Source: Mesorhizobium sp. L-8-3 (GTDB lineage Bacteria > Pseudomonadota > Alphaproteobacteria > Rhizobiales > Rhizobiaceae). Taken from it: DNA of 64,000 nucleotides. The position numbers and the translations under genes were made by a program. The stretch is from the NCBI RefSeq assembly GCF_016756615.1, contig NZ_AP023262.1, positions 7,069,501-7,133,500 on the forward strand, given 5' to 3'. Positions 51,377 through 61,005 of the stretch are shown one piece after another (position 1 is the first letter of the stretch; every line of letters begins with the position of its first letter). The notes under the pieces were generated by a model that searched no databases, was not told where the DNA came from, and was given only the letters and a program-made list of their open reading frames with translations.

Positions 51377-52924
51377 ATGGCACTCGCTAACTTCATCGAC
51401 CGCGCCGCCACGGCGGCATCTCAGGTCCTAGCCGATTTTCATCTGGAGGACTTTAAAGCAGCTCTTGAAAAGCAGGTCGTGGCCGTCGCCTTTGACGATC
51501 AAGCCGCTTCCTGCGCCGAAGGCCAGGCGACACTAGATCTTGCGGTGAGGTTGCTCGCCAGGCTCTATCCAGTTCTGGCGATACTCCCGCTGGGCAGCGC
51601 GGCAAGCTTTCAAGCCCAAGCGCTGGAGCGCTTGGCAAAGTCGATAAATCCAAAAGTTGGCATCCGGCGTTCCGGCAAGTCTGCCACCATCTGCGTAGTT
51701 GCAGGGGTGACGCGCCCACCACTCCGGTGCCCGACCTTTTTCATGGGATCGGACGGTTGGGCGGCAAAGCTGTCGCGTACGGACCCGGTGGGCTCCGGCT
51801 CGAGTTTGCTGCCCTATGGAGCTGGCGCCGCCAGTTGCTTCGGCGCCGCCAACGTCTTTCGAACCATCTTCGCCGCCCAGCTGACCCGCGCCGAGTTAGA
51901 CGAAACCATCGACCTCTCGTTATACAGCTACGACAAGACCAAAGCCGGCGAGGCAGGCCCGATCGACATACCTGTCGACCTTGGCGAAACGCACCTCGTT
52001 GGGCTCGGTGCGATAGGCCATGGCTCGCTTTGGGCGCTAGCGAGACAACCCGGTCTCACGGGTCGTCTGCATGTAATCGATCACGAAGCAATCGAACTCT
52101 CAAACCTGCAGCGCTACGTATTGGCCGGCCAGGCGGAGATTGGCATGTCCAAGGCGGTTCTTGCAGCCACCGCCCTTAGATCGACGGCCATTGGGGTCGA
52201 GGCGCACCCGCTGACGTGGGCAGAATATGTTGCGCGCCACGGCGACTGGGTCTTCGACCGAGTGGGTGTGGCGCTTGACACCGCCGCCGACCGTCTGGCG
52301 GTCCAAGGTGCTCTGCCCCGATGGATCGCGAATGCCTGGACGCAGGAGCACGACCTCGGCATCTCGCGGCACGGGTTCGATGACGGCCAAGCTTGCCTTT
52401 GTTGCATGTACCTGCCGTCCGGGAAATCCAAGGACGAGCACCAGCTGATTGCCGAGGAACTCGGAATACCGGAAGCACACGAGCAGGTGAAAACGCTCCT
52501 GCAGACCAATGCCGGAGTTCCCAACGACTTTGTAGTTCGGGTGGCTACAGCGATGGCTGTGCCGTTTGAACCGCTAGCCCCGTTTGTTGGCCAGCCCCTG
52601 CGTTCCTTTTATCAGCAGGCTATCTGCGGCGGTCTGGTGTTCCAGCTCAGTGATGGAAGTCGCCGCGTTCGAACCGTGGTTCCGATGGCCTTCCAGTCAG
52701 CGCTTGCCGGGATTATGCTTGCCGCCGAGCTCGTCAAACACAGCGCGGGTTTTCCCGTGGGCCCGACGACGAGCACTCGGGTGAATCTTCTGCGCCCACT
52801 TGGCTCCCGCTTGCACGATCCGAAGGCCAAGGATTCCAGCGGCCGCTGCATCTGTAGCGATGACGATTTCATTGCCGCTTACAGGCGCAAATACGCAAAT
52901 ACGGCAAGCGCGTTGAACAGCTAG
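51377..52924 (+). CDS. E1-like activating enzyme (ThiF/BilD-like)
   Basis: The 515-residue protein has a ~200-residue N-terminal domain and then a ThiF/E1 adenylation domain. It contains HLVGLGAIGHGSLWALARQP (G-x-G-x-x-G, about residues 208-213), LHVIDHEAIELSNLQRYVLA (D and S-N-L-x-R) and VGVALDTAADRLAVQGALP. A Cys-rich segment, DGQACLCCMYLP, may supply a zinc or thioester Cys, and GRCIC near the end may pair with it. E1 enzymes adenylate the Ubl C-terminus and pass it to the E2. It is the last gene of the operon. Its stop lies only 78 bp from a decayed relaxase end. Confidence 0.9.
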   Translation: MALANFIDRAATAASQVLADFHLEDFKAALEKQVVAVAFDDQAASCAEGQATLDLAVRLLARLYPVLAILPLGSAASFQAQALERLAKSINPKVGIRRSGKSATICVVAGVTRPPLRCPTFFMGSDGWAAKLSRTDPVGSGSSLLPYGAGAASCFGAANVFRTIFAAQLTRAELDETIDLSLYSYDKTKAGEAGPIDIPVDLGETHLVGLGAIGHGSLWALARQPGLTGRLHVIDHEAIELSNLQRYVLAGQAEIGMSKAVLAATALRSTAIGVEAHPLTWAEYVARHGDWVFDRVGVALDTAADRLAVQGALPRWIANAWTQEHDLGISRHGFDDGQACLCCMYLPSGKSKDEHQLIAEELGIPEAHEQVKTLLQTNAGVPNDFVVRVATAMAVPFEPLAPFVGQPLRSFYQQAICGGLVFQLSDGSRRVRTVVPMAFQSALAGIMLAAELVKHSAGFPVGPTTSTRVNLLRPLGSRLHDPKAKDSSGRCICSDDDFIAAYRRKYANTASALNS

Positions 52925-53001
52925 GCGATGTCTCCGCCCCCTAAGCAGACGCGGATATCTAGATCCCAGGGCCGGCGGCTTGTGCTCGTGACGAGGGCGA
53001 A

Positions 53002-53560
53002 CTACACGCTGGGCCCGCTCCTCTGCCGACCTATCGTCCATGATATCCCCTCCCCGCTCACGATCCCGGACACCTTCTTGCCGATGTGCCGCTCGAGCAC
53101 CGGCCGCCATGGTACCAGCGTGAATTCGCGACTTTTCAACGACGGCATATTTTCCGCTGGCGAGCTCGACGGACCGGCGTAGCGTACCCTCTACTCGTTC
53201 TCCAGACCGGGCTTCGACACAAGGCAGTCCAAGTTCCTCCGACAGCTGCCCGGCAACACGGTTCAGCTCGCGCTGGCAACATCGCAAGCATGTTGGCGCG
53301 GTAGACGGACCGATTCTGCTCTTCATGCGCGAGGCCTTGCGCGATCAGCCACTGCCGCCGGCGGACTTGCGCTTCCCGTACCTCACCGCCAAAGCCGGAG
53401 TTGCGCAAGGCCTCCGGTCGGTCGGCAACGAGCGGCTGGTCAATCCAGGTGGCGCCGTCAAAGCTGACCTGTCGCTCCAGCGAATCCGCAGCGTGATGCG
53501 CCTCTTTGCGGATCGACGAACACCCCGCCATCATGACTCGGGTAGCGTGCCGCCCCTTCA
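53002..53560 (-). pseudogene. Degenerate C-terminus of an RlxS-like relaxase (DUF3363)
   Basis: On the minus strand three frames in turn match the C-terminal part of the relaxase at 62144-64000: GATWIDQPLVADRPEALRNS and QWLIAQGLAHEEQNRSVYRA; then QRELNRVAGQLSEELGLPC; then REFTLVPWRPVLERHIGKK ending in a TAG at 53002. Part of the DNA (about 53320-53460) is almost identical to 62470-62610, while the rest is clearly more divergent. This is a second, broken relaxase end in the same orientation. Confidence 0.85.
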
Positions 53561-54022
53561 ACCTGCGTCGCGTGCCGAGAGAAATCCCCCGCGTAACCAA
53601 GCAACGAGTTCGATGGTGTTAGCAAAAATCTTCTTGCATCCTGCAATAATCATGGGATTGTCGCCGGAGGGTAGCAATGTGCGATCATCGGTCTTGAGAC
53701 CAAGGCACACCTTGTTGAGCGCCCGACCGTAGCCAATTTCAAATGCCACGCCTTCATCAATCGTGCGACCGTCCAGTACAGCAACGATATAATTGCACCT
53801 CCTAATCGCATTGATGTCCGCCTCAAACACCAATTGCCTCGCAGCCTCCAATGGCATCCCTCCATCGACTAGATCGCGCATGAGCTTTCCGTCGCGTTGA
53901 GGAAGAAAAACGTGCGCCATAGGCTCAAGAAGGCTTGTCAGCCGCTCATTGAAGCTGCGCTCAATGTCATTGAACAGTGGCGCTGCCAGATAGATACGCA
54001 TGGACGTTCGAGCATCATTCAT
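53558..54022 (-). CDS. Nucleoside 2-deoxyribosyltransferase-like enzyme
   Basis: The start is set at the ATG at 54022, which overlaps the SIR2-kinase stop; MRIYLAAPLF at 54001 is the alternative. Family marks are RIYLAAPLFNDIERSFNERL, the helix IRRCNYIVAVLDGRTIDEGV and catalytic-type Glu in FEIGYGRALNK. These enzymes cleave or exchange the base of deoxynucleosides or modified nucleotides, and relatives process NAD-like or ADP-ribosyl compounds. As the last gene of an operon with a SIR2-P-loop protein it probably works on nucleotide signals or products. Confidence 0.85.
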   Translation of the reverse strand: MNDARTSMRIYLAAPLFNDIERSFNERLTSLLEPMAHVFLPQRDGKLMRDLVDGGMPLEAARQLVFEADINAIRRCNYIVAVLDGRTIDEGVAFEIGYGRALNKVCLGLKTDDRTLLPSGDNPMIIAGCKKIFANTIELVAWLRGGFLSARDAG

Positions 54023-55634
54023 AGCGGGCGATAATCGTGTTGAGCTCGGTCGGTTCATATTCCTCGAATAGAACGTGCCGAGCCACCTTGCGAGCAACGT
54101 CACCTGGACTGTTCTCATCGGTTGAGAGGACAAACGACGGATTGTAGATCATTTTGAGGGTCATAGTCTGTGCATCAAAATAGGGTTGCTTGCCCGCCTC
54201 CTCCGGAGGGCGACCTCGCGCCATATTTCGCTTCACTAGCGTCTTGGAGTCCGCCTCGATAAAAATGATCTCTCCTTTCTGAAGAGGCTGATCGCGAGTT
54301 ACTAGATCGCGCAATGCATGAGACTTTACCTTGTTCTCGTCATCGCCTTTAGAGAAGGCATAAAGATCCAAAGGGGCACGATCCATAAAATGAAGCCCCG
54401 CCGTCGCCGCATGCATACGGCGATTCTTCTCCTTCAGTTCCGAATATATGAATTGATCTACGATTTTCTGCTGATCTTCAGTGATCTTACTTGACGCCAT
54501 ATACATTTCACGAGGAGGTGGCCGTGTCCATTCTTCGTGTGTTTGAAAGCATCGCAAGTGCTCGAGCAATGTCGATTTCCCGGAGGCGACAGGCCCCACT
54601 ATATAATAGTGATACCGAGAGCGCCGATCCTTTCCAAGCGTTTCCACGGTTTCGCTGAACCCTCTTTCATCAAGATTAAGAATATCGAGAAAATCTCTGA
54701 TCTCAGCAGACGTGAGAAATATCGTTACCAAGTTATAGAGCTCGAGATTGGCCTCGAATATGTCCTGTCTTCGCGCCTCTGATAGGACCCCTTCTTCCTT
54801 AATCCAGTATATCATATAGTGATGGTTAGCTGGGCTCTTATCCCGGTTGAGGCGTAGGTAATTTTTGAGTGAGCTATCGGCAAGCGAATGACCAATCAAC
54901 AGCATTGTGTTTTGAACAAAGCGAAGGAACAGATACTCGGAACTGACACCGGGGGAACGTGCACGAGCATCCGCGAAAGAATCTTCCGTGAATATCAGTT
55001 GGGGGCTGCGCTTCTTAAGGCTGACACGGGGCAATATTCCATTGACGTGATAAACTGTCGTCAGATTCCCTCGATCGGTAAGAGGCGGTTGCCAAGTGAC
55101 GCTTAGGGCGTTACCGGACTCGCTGCCAAAAGCGCTTTGCTTTACCTGCTCCCCTATCGCATCAGCCAGAAGATCGTCGAAGTTGAAATTTATTACCAGT
55201 GATACTTTGCGAGACAGATCACGCAGCTGTGCGAGATAGGGATGCGTTTGTATGACCTCGGCGATTGTTTGCGGGACCTTCTCATAGATCGCCTTGTGAA
55301 TAGCGTCGCCCCATTCATATTCGACCGTTGCGGACCTAAGCTCTGCCGGCTCCGTGACAGGACATGCCCCCCTGAAGCGATGATAGATGATCTGTCCGAG
55401 ATATTCAGGTTGGAGTCCCGCCGCAACGTGTGCTGCTAAATCATCAGGGAGGCCGCCCTGAATCTCCGCAAGCCTTTTCAATAGATCCTGCCACCCGGGC
55501 ACCTTGGCGTCGATTGAAATTCCGGCTCCCGTCACCAGGTTCAGCCGTTGCAGTCTCAGCCTTTGGTAGAGGTGGCACAAAAATCGCGGGAGACGCGGCT
55601 GTCGCGCGATGGCGGCATGAAGGTCACTAACCAT
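54015..55634 (-). CDS. SIR2-like domain fused to a P-loop (nucleoside-kinase-like) domain
   Basis: Residues about 25-300 are a SIR2-type NAD-binding domain: LQRLNLVTGAGISIDAKVPG (GAGIS), VSLVINFNFDDLLADAI and TTVYHVNGILP with the catalytic-type His. SLADSSLKNYLRLNRDK follows. Residues about 335-539 form a P-loop domain, HYYIVGPVASGKSTLLEHL, with a later FIEADSKTLVKRNMARGRPP segment like deoxynucleoside or dephospho-CoA kinases. SIR2 domains in defence systems deplete NAD. The kinase half may be the sensor. The start overlaps the preceding gene by eight bases and the stop overlaps the deoxyribosyltransferase gene. GC is lower than in the neighbours. Confidence 0.85.
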   Translation of the reverse strand: MVSDLHAAIARQPRLPRFLCHLYQRLRLQRLNLVTGAGISIDAKVPGWQDLLKRLAEIQGGLPDDLAAHVAAGLQPEYLGQIIYHRFRGACPVTEPAELRSATVEYEWGDAIHKAIYEKVPQTIAEVIQTHPYLAQLRDLSRKVSLVINFNFDDLLADAIGEQVKQSAFGSESGNALSVTWQPPLTDRGNLTTVYHVNGILPRVSLKKRSPQLIFTEDSFADARARSPGVSSEYLFLRFVQNTMLLIGHSLADSSLKNYLRLNRDKSPANHHYMIYWIKEEGVLSEARRQDIFEANLELYNLVTIFLTSAEIRDFLDILNLDERGFSETVETLGKDRRSRYHYYIVGPVASGKSTLLEHLRCFQTHEEWTRPPPREMYMASSKITEDQQKIVDQFIYSELKEKNRRMHAATAGLHFMDRAPLDLYAFSKGDDENKVKSHALRDLVTRDQPLQKGEIIFIEADSKTLVKRNMARGRPPEEAGKQPYFDAQTMTLKMIYNPSFVLSTDENSPGDVARKVARHVLFEEYEPTELNTIIARYE

Positions 55635-56808
55635 TATTCAGACCTCGAAATATCGAGGCGACTGAGCCCGCTGCTGCTGGATCATATTTTCCCCCGACCC
55701 CACGGATGTTCCATAATCCAGATTGGCGGATATGTGCTACAGGAGATTTGAGGCCAAGCCAGTCAGGACCGGGATAATCAATTATCCGCATCGATTCGCT
55801 AAAAAGCGCAATCAACTGCATCTCAACCTTAGCGCGCAAGCTTTCCTTGCTAGGTTTGTCATCAACTTCAAGCAGAACCACCTCTAAATCCTGAAGATAT
55901 CGTGAGACCGCAAGCTCATGCGCAATCTCCAAACTCTTCACCTCGGGGCGAGCGTCCTGACCCTCACCCCAAGTCGCAAGGCTGCCATGGCCGGGGCCGG
56001 CCTCCAGCATCGCTCTACCAATGTGCAGACGGAAGATGGAGCCACGATGGTTGCCGATCTGACTGGAAGGTCCCAGGTGATTGCGCAATCGACCCCGCAG
56101 GGAAGCCTGCGAGCCAGCGCTAACTGCGTGGGTACCGATCCGCACCACTCGGAAACCAGCGCCTCGGAAGTTCCGTTCGGCGCCGTCCAGGAATATGTAG
56201 ACCCCGCGTTTTGGCACGGATCTCGACGAAAGTTCCCTGAACGAGAACACACGGTCCGCTATGCGCTCTTCACCAATCCAATTATAGAGCCGATCCAGGT
56301 CCTGTATCCTTGCCGCCATTCGTTTTGCTTCCGCTAGCCAAATGGCGTGGTCAGAGTATTCAAGGCCCAACCAGGGCGCGACGATATCCAACGGAGAGAC
56401 CCTGGCCCTGTTCAGCTCCAGCAACGGCATACTGTATTCGTTAGCAGCAAGCAGCGTCACCTGCCTGCTTTCGGCACGAGCAGCAAGCGCATCAAGCACC
56501 TGCTCAGCCCAATCGCGTTGATTGGCTTCAGGCAGATCGGGGAGATTGAGATCATACGGAGCGATAACCATCTCGCCCGCGACGATCCCGTGTTTGCCCG
56601 ACAAAATTGCGTACGGCGCGCCGAGCGATCGAACAAGATTGATGCAACTTTTGAATCGGTCCGAAGTATAGAGCTGATCTGCGGGGGCGGCTTCTTGGCG
56701 CTTCTTTCGGCCGCAGCCAATGACAATGAGTGGAACGACGCCGTTGCGACCGAGCACAGCTTCTCGGAGAAGCATTGTCGGAGGCTCGAACAGTTCGCCC
56801 TGCATCAC
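55627..56808 (-). CDS. DUF6884-like N-terminal domain plus possible GIY-YIG-like domain
   Basis: The N-terminal ~140 residues read VVPLIVIGCGRKKRQEAAPA, DQLYTSDRFKSCINLVRSL and YAILSGKHGIV. This is the Cys-Gly-x-x-K ... Y-x-S ... L-S-x-K-H-G pattern of the DUF6884/YaaA-like family. From about residue 210, KRGVYIFLDGAERNF and FRVVRIGTHA, then SLRGRLRNHLG, resemble a GIY-YIG nuclease core (G-V-Y ... R-I-G-T-H ... R-x-R-x-H). The catalytic Glu is uncertain. The start overlaps the upstream gene's stop (56805-56808). It probably belongs functionally with the SIR2-kinase and deoxyribosyltransferase genes. Confidence 0.7.
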   Translation of the reverse strand: MMQGELFEPPTMLLREAVLGRNGVVPLIVIGCGRKKRQEAAPADQLYTSDRFKSCINLVRSLGAPYAILSGKHGIVAGEMVIAPYDLNLPDLPEANQRDWAEQVLDALAARAESRQVTLLAANEYSMPLLELNRARVSPLDIVAPWLGLEYSDHAIWLAEAKRMAARIQDLDRLYNWIGEERIADRVFSFRELSSRSVPKRGVYIFLDGAERNFRGAGFRVVRIGTHAVSAGSQASLRGRLRNHLGPSSQIGNHRGSIFRLHIGRAMLEAGPGHGSLATWGEGQDARPEVKSLEIAHELAVSRYLQDLEVVLLEVDDKPSKESLRAKVEMQLIALFSESMRIIDYPGPDWLGLKSPVAHIRQSGLWNIRGVGGKYDPAAAGSVASIFRGLNNG

Positions 56809-57494
56809 GCCAATCCTCTGGCTGCAGGATCATCCGCGGCTTTCATGCTGTGGAATGGCTTGGCAAGAGCGAGTCGACAAAGGACCAGACCAGCCGTTAA
56901 CGCCACCGGGGTCCGATCGACAATGATTCGACGAATCCTTGCGGCGTCTACATCATGGCTATCACGCAGTGATCGACCGACCTTAAGCTGAACAAGCCTG
57001 TGATAAACAGCAGTGCCAGCGCCATATGGCTTTTTGGTAAGGCTCGCGTACTGCCAAGGAGCACTGGGCTGCGTCCGTGTGCGTGTAAGATCGGGGGCAA
57101 TTCCCATGCACCTAACTACAGCCGATCTGTTTGTCGCCACCGAACTTGCCGAGGCTGCCGCGCCGCGTGGCTTCTTAGCCGATAGGCCTACTCGTGCGAA
57201 AACCGGGCTGACGTGAACATCGAGGATAGGCAGCTCAGCCGGCAACGTGGCGATGCCCCCCAGACAGTCCAGCACCTCGTCAAGCTTACGACTCTTGGAG
57301 ATGGAATTGGGTTTCCTGCCGAGGAGAGATGCGGATTCTCGGACGCTCAAACCCGTCTTGCCAAATCCGTCAATAGAGTCATCATAGGACATGATCGAGC
57401 ACAGCTTCTCACACGACTCGGTGATTTTGCTGCATTGAATCATGTTCCCCCCTGGACGCTCAAGGCGCTGCTTGACCGGCTCGTGTGACCCCAA
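56805..57494 (-). CDS. Hypothetical protein, possibly with a helix-turn-helix
   Basis: The frame is in phase with an ATGA overlap to the next gene (56805-56808), which argues that it is real. Residues about 45-70 (GLSVRESASLLGRKPNSISK) look like a helix-turn-helix. The C-terminal segment (LVQLKVGRSLRDSHDVDAAR) is helical. The middle is low-complexity (ATNRSAVV, TRTRTQPSAP) and may hide a frameshift. The start may be at 57443 (MIQCSKITESC) instead of 57494, which would remove a 35-bp overlap with the upstream gene. I cannot name a family. Confidence 0.45.
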   Translation of the reverse strand: MGSHEPVKQRLERPGGNMIQCSKITESCEKLCSIMSYDDSIDGFGKTGLSVRESASLLGRKPNSISKSRKLDEVLDCLGGIATLPAELPILDVHVSPVFARVGLSAKKPRGAAASASSVATNRSAVVRCMGIAPDLTRTRTQPSAPWQYASLTKKPYGAGTAVYHRLVQLKVGRSLRDSHDVDAARIRRIIVDRTPVALTAGLVLCRLALAKPFHSMKAADDPAARGLA

Positions 57495-58374
57495 AGATCA
57501 TGTAATTGAGAGCGATGGGGGAAGCGCCGCTGAGCTTGGGAGCGACAGTTCCGCTCTGCCTGCTAAAGACGAAATCGCTCCAATTCCAGCCGACCTCATT
57601 TGTCTGCACAACGACATATGAGCCTAACCGCAATTTGGCGGAAGTGGCCGCTTTTGAGAAATCCAAGCCCAGACCGAATGAAAAGACAGGCCGGTTGTTG
57701 CCTTGCTTCTCGATCGCACGAACAACGCCCTTGGCGAGCTGAACGAAGGGCACGAGCACGGGCTGCGCGGTGGTCAGAAGCGATAGCCCTTCCTTGAAAG
57801 CAGAGTTATCCAGCGCTTCCACCAGCATGTCGGTTCCGCCGCTGCGAACGTTGATGGTGCGCCCTTCGAAGCTCAGGCCGTCGTTGCCAACGTTCACTCC
57901 GACGAAGATGGGCAAGCTTAGCAACGGGGCTGCGCTGCCGTCAGTGGCGATGGTCTTCAAGGCAAAGCGCATCTCCTCCGACTTGCTCCCAGCTTGGTTC
58001 TTCCCCGTAAATTCGCACAGTATCTCGTGGCGGCCGGACCCCGGATAGTTGTGAACGTAGAACCGATCGAGGGTGATTTTCAAACTCGCGCCTTGGAGCC
58101 TTTCATCGGGCGCCATCGACGTTGCGTGAACGATGTCCAGTCTATCTCCCGCCGAAGATCCATTCTCGGGAATGAACCCGATCGCCGCGCCAGTGTTAGC
58201 CCATTGGTCGTTGGTGAAGAAGGGAACGCTGATCGCCTGACTTCGAGCCCCCAGCTGATGGAAACGGGAAGCCGCTTCGTGATCGCCGATTTCCTCCAGA
58301 TAGGCGGCGATCTCCAAAGGATGCTTGGCTCCGATGCAATCTGATTTGTCGAATTCCATTCGGTCCCCTTTCAA
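57460..58374 (-). CDS. Unknown 304-residue protein coupled to the S8 protease
   Basis: I do not recognise the family. The N-terminus (HPLEIAAYLEEIGDHEAASR) looks like a short helical repeat pair. A beta-rich middle follows with SLKITLDRFYVHNYPGSGRH and EILCEFTGKNQAGSKSEEM, then LSFEGRTINVRSGG. A long helix (LLTTAQPVLVPFVQLAKGVV) and further strands (LRLGSYVVVQTNEVGWNWS) come last. Its start overlaps the protease stop by four bases (58371-58374), so it is likely a co-translated partner or substrate of the AAA-S8 pair. Confidence 0.75.
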   Translation of the reverse strand: MKGDRMEFDKSDCIGAKHPLEIAAYLEEIGDHEAASRFHQLGARSQAISVPFFTNDQWANTGAAIGFIPENGSSAGDRLDIVHATSMAPDERLQGASLKITLDRFYVHNYPGSGRHEILCEFTGKNQAGSKSEEMRFALKTIATDGSAAPLLSLPIFVGVNVGNDGLSFEGRTINVRSGGTDMLVEALDNSAFKEGLSLLTTAQPVLVPFVQLAKGVVRAIEKQGNNRPVFSFGLGLDFSKAATSAKLRLGSYVVVQTNEVGWNWSDFVFSRQSGTVAPKLSGASPIALNYMIFGVTRAGQAAP

Positions 58375-61005
58375 GCACGTACGCGCGGCCTTGGCCGGAT
58401 GGCCTCGCGAACGGAGGCGTAAATATCCTCCCGCACGGTGGCGCCGACTTCCAACGTCACCGCGAGTGCATAGGGAACCGCAGCCTGCTGGAAATTCCGG
58501 TGGTTGGCGCGCGCCTGGACTCCTATGAACAGCCCGCTGGAGTCCATGAAGGCAGTGCTGTTGCTCCCCTCAAGGATGAAGTGCGCCACGGTTCCGCGCC
58601 TTATATCATCCGGATGGGGCTGCATGATCGTCTTCACACCTCGCCAGAACTTACGCTTTCCGTCCTGATCGACGACGTCCAGCATCACACCCCGATAGGC
58701 GATGGAGGTTGGATGGATCGGGGGTAGCCATGCGAGCGTCATAGTGATCCTACGGATCTCCCTTGAGCGGATCATGCCGGTTGGGATTGGAATGCGATAC
58801 TCGTGAAGCTGCTCGTGGCTGATCTCATCATCGGCAAGCAGGGTGACACGGTTGACCGCACCTGATATCACCCGCTCGACCGTCGGCTTGCCGTATCCTA
58901 GGAATTTCGTGACCGTTGCCCTGCGCCGCCGCCATTGTTTCGTGCCCGGCGGTGGATAAGAGGCGTCCAGCAAGGTACCGGCATCGCCCCACTGGGAGCC
59001 GTGCACCAGCAATGCTTTCGTGGCGAGAGCCGCCCGTTTGAAATCCCGCAGGCTGACCCCGTCTTCGGCCAGCACCTCCTCAAGAGCGTCGACAATCTGG
59101 ATACCCGAACGCGTTACGAGAGCTGCTGCGTTGCTCGTACCGGTCGAGCGACGGGTACGCGTAACAGATCCTGCCGAAGGGTCGGGTGCTGCCGTCTCCA
59201 GGCCAATGTGTCCGATCTCGTCCGGCCAGACGAGGTGCCCATCGGCGTGATCGGCCGCCCTTGCGACCTGCCGACCTCCAATGTCCACAATATCCGGCTT
59301 GAGTGAACGGTTGATCCCGGGGCCGATCGCCGATCCGAGATTTGGACGGCGCGAACGGGTCGATAGTGTCCGAAGGGCAGGCGCCCGCCCCGTCCGCATG
59401 CACGGCACCCACGCTTAGGACATTCATGGCCTCGGCAGGGCTGAGCAGACCGCGAATGCCCTTGCTTGCCTCGACCGCACGAATGAGCGCGATCTGTCGT
59501 TCCAGGGGCGAAGCTGCGTTGAACGATGCCTGATCCGGATATCCGGAGGGAAACCGTGCTGTTATATTTCCGGCGCTGACGACGAACAGGATGCCGTATT
59601 TGTGCGATAGCCAGTCAAGCAGTCGCGCCCAGGGAGTTGGCCGACGCACGAAAGGCCCTTCTGCGTCACAGATCGAGTGATTGATGATCAGGACATCGGG
59701 CCCCGCCGGCCCAGCCTGCTGGTGCTCGTCCTTCAGGGCAAAGACCGCCCGATAGATGATGCCGATAGGAAGAAGGTCCTGGTGCGTACGCTCGTCATTG
59801 AGATGCTGGGGTGCGGCCAGGACGGGAACCGCCTTGAGGCTTCTCGTCAGTGGCGCCTCTCCATTTGCTAGATCGCCGTGGATGATCAGGGAAGCAATCG
59901 CAGTACCATGATATCGCCGAGCGACGGGAACCCAGGCGCTCGACACGTCAACCTCGATGACATCCACCCGCCCATCCAGAAGGCGGTGGTTCTGCATTGG
60001 GTATCCATCCAGGATCGCGGCCACCGCGGGACGCAGTCCGTCATTTGTGCCCTCACGCAGGCTAGTCACCGCAGAATCCGGCTCGGAGAGGGGCCTGGTG
60101 GCGTATAGCGACTGGGGACGGATCGACATGATCGGGTCGGCATTGGCCAAGCGCCCGGTGCGGGAACTAATCGCGCTAGCCTGTTGGGCCGGGACCTCAA
60201 TCAGTGCCACTTGGTACCGGATGGGCTCGATCGTCACGAAATCGACAATCCGGCCACCCACCGCTGAAAGAATGCCCTCGAGCGCCTGCTTCGCATTCTT
60301 GCGGAGTTCCTCGTTCTCGTGGAACCACAGATCGAGTTCAAGCCGCACCGGCGCCTGCGGATCCTTCGCGAGACGGCGGTGGATGAAGAACTGGGTGGCC
60401 GGTTCAACCCTGTCAGAAGCATTCCACACCCGGATTTTGGAAAGGTAGCCGAATATTTTCCACCAATCCTTTTCGTCTTCGCGAGGCGATAGCTTCGACT
60501 CGAACCGCCGCCACATGGCAAGCAGCTGGCGCATGCCGTTTTCGGTCGGCATGGTGAGGTAGAGGCGAGACATAGCGGAGTCGGCATCTCCCGCGTCGTC
60601 CTGGTCCGCATCGTCATCGGTGACAGGGTCGGGGTCTGAGCCGACATAGTCCTCGGTCAGCCACTCGAATCTAAGCTGCTCGGCGGCCGCAACGAACCGC
60701 TCGACCGGACCGATGGTTTCGAACACCAAGGCACGTTCGGGAGAAGCGAACGCTGCATTCGTGGTTGCCCCAGCTTCTAGTGATTCCTTTAGGAGGGCGA
60801 TGCCCGGAGCCAGCCTCCTGGATTGTTCCTCAGAGGAGCGAGCCCTCGGGAAGCGAGCCTTTCGGCTCCCCTTTAAGCGCTTGAGCACGTTTTCGCTTCG
60901 GCGAATGCGTATGATCGGCCGGTCTACTATCTTCAGCCCCCCCCCGAATTGACCGTTTCCGCCGGAGCTTGGCCAGACCTTCAAGCAGCGCTTGGTCGGC
61001 GGCAA
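58371..61005 (-). CDS. S8 (subtilisin-like) protease, interrupted by one frameshift
   Basis: The family N-terminal region (RRLAPGIALLKESLEAG, ALVFETIGPVERFVAAAEQL) leads into the catalytic domain. Asp is in AAILDGYPMQNHRLL (about residue 328), His in RRYHGTAIASLIIH (about 366) and the oxyanion Asn in LFVVSAGNITA. Near 59345 the frame breaks: DTIDPFAPS must continue in another frame with NLGSAIGPGINRSLKPDIVD to reach the catalytic Ser in STGTSNAAALVTR and the stop at 58371. One extra base in the GTCCAAAT context explains it. The start is unclear: sequence resembling the protease runs back to a nine-G run at about 60940, within the end of the AAA gene. S8-AAA pairs are recurrent in defence islands. 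Confidence 0.85.

Noticed and set aside
52697..53326. 209-codon minus-strand open frame
   Set aside because: It covers the relaxase remnant in one of three frames and then runs antisense into the E1 gene.
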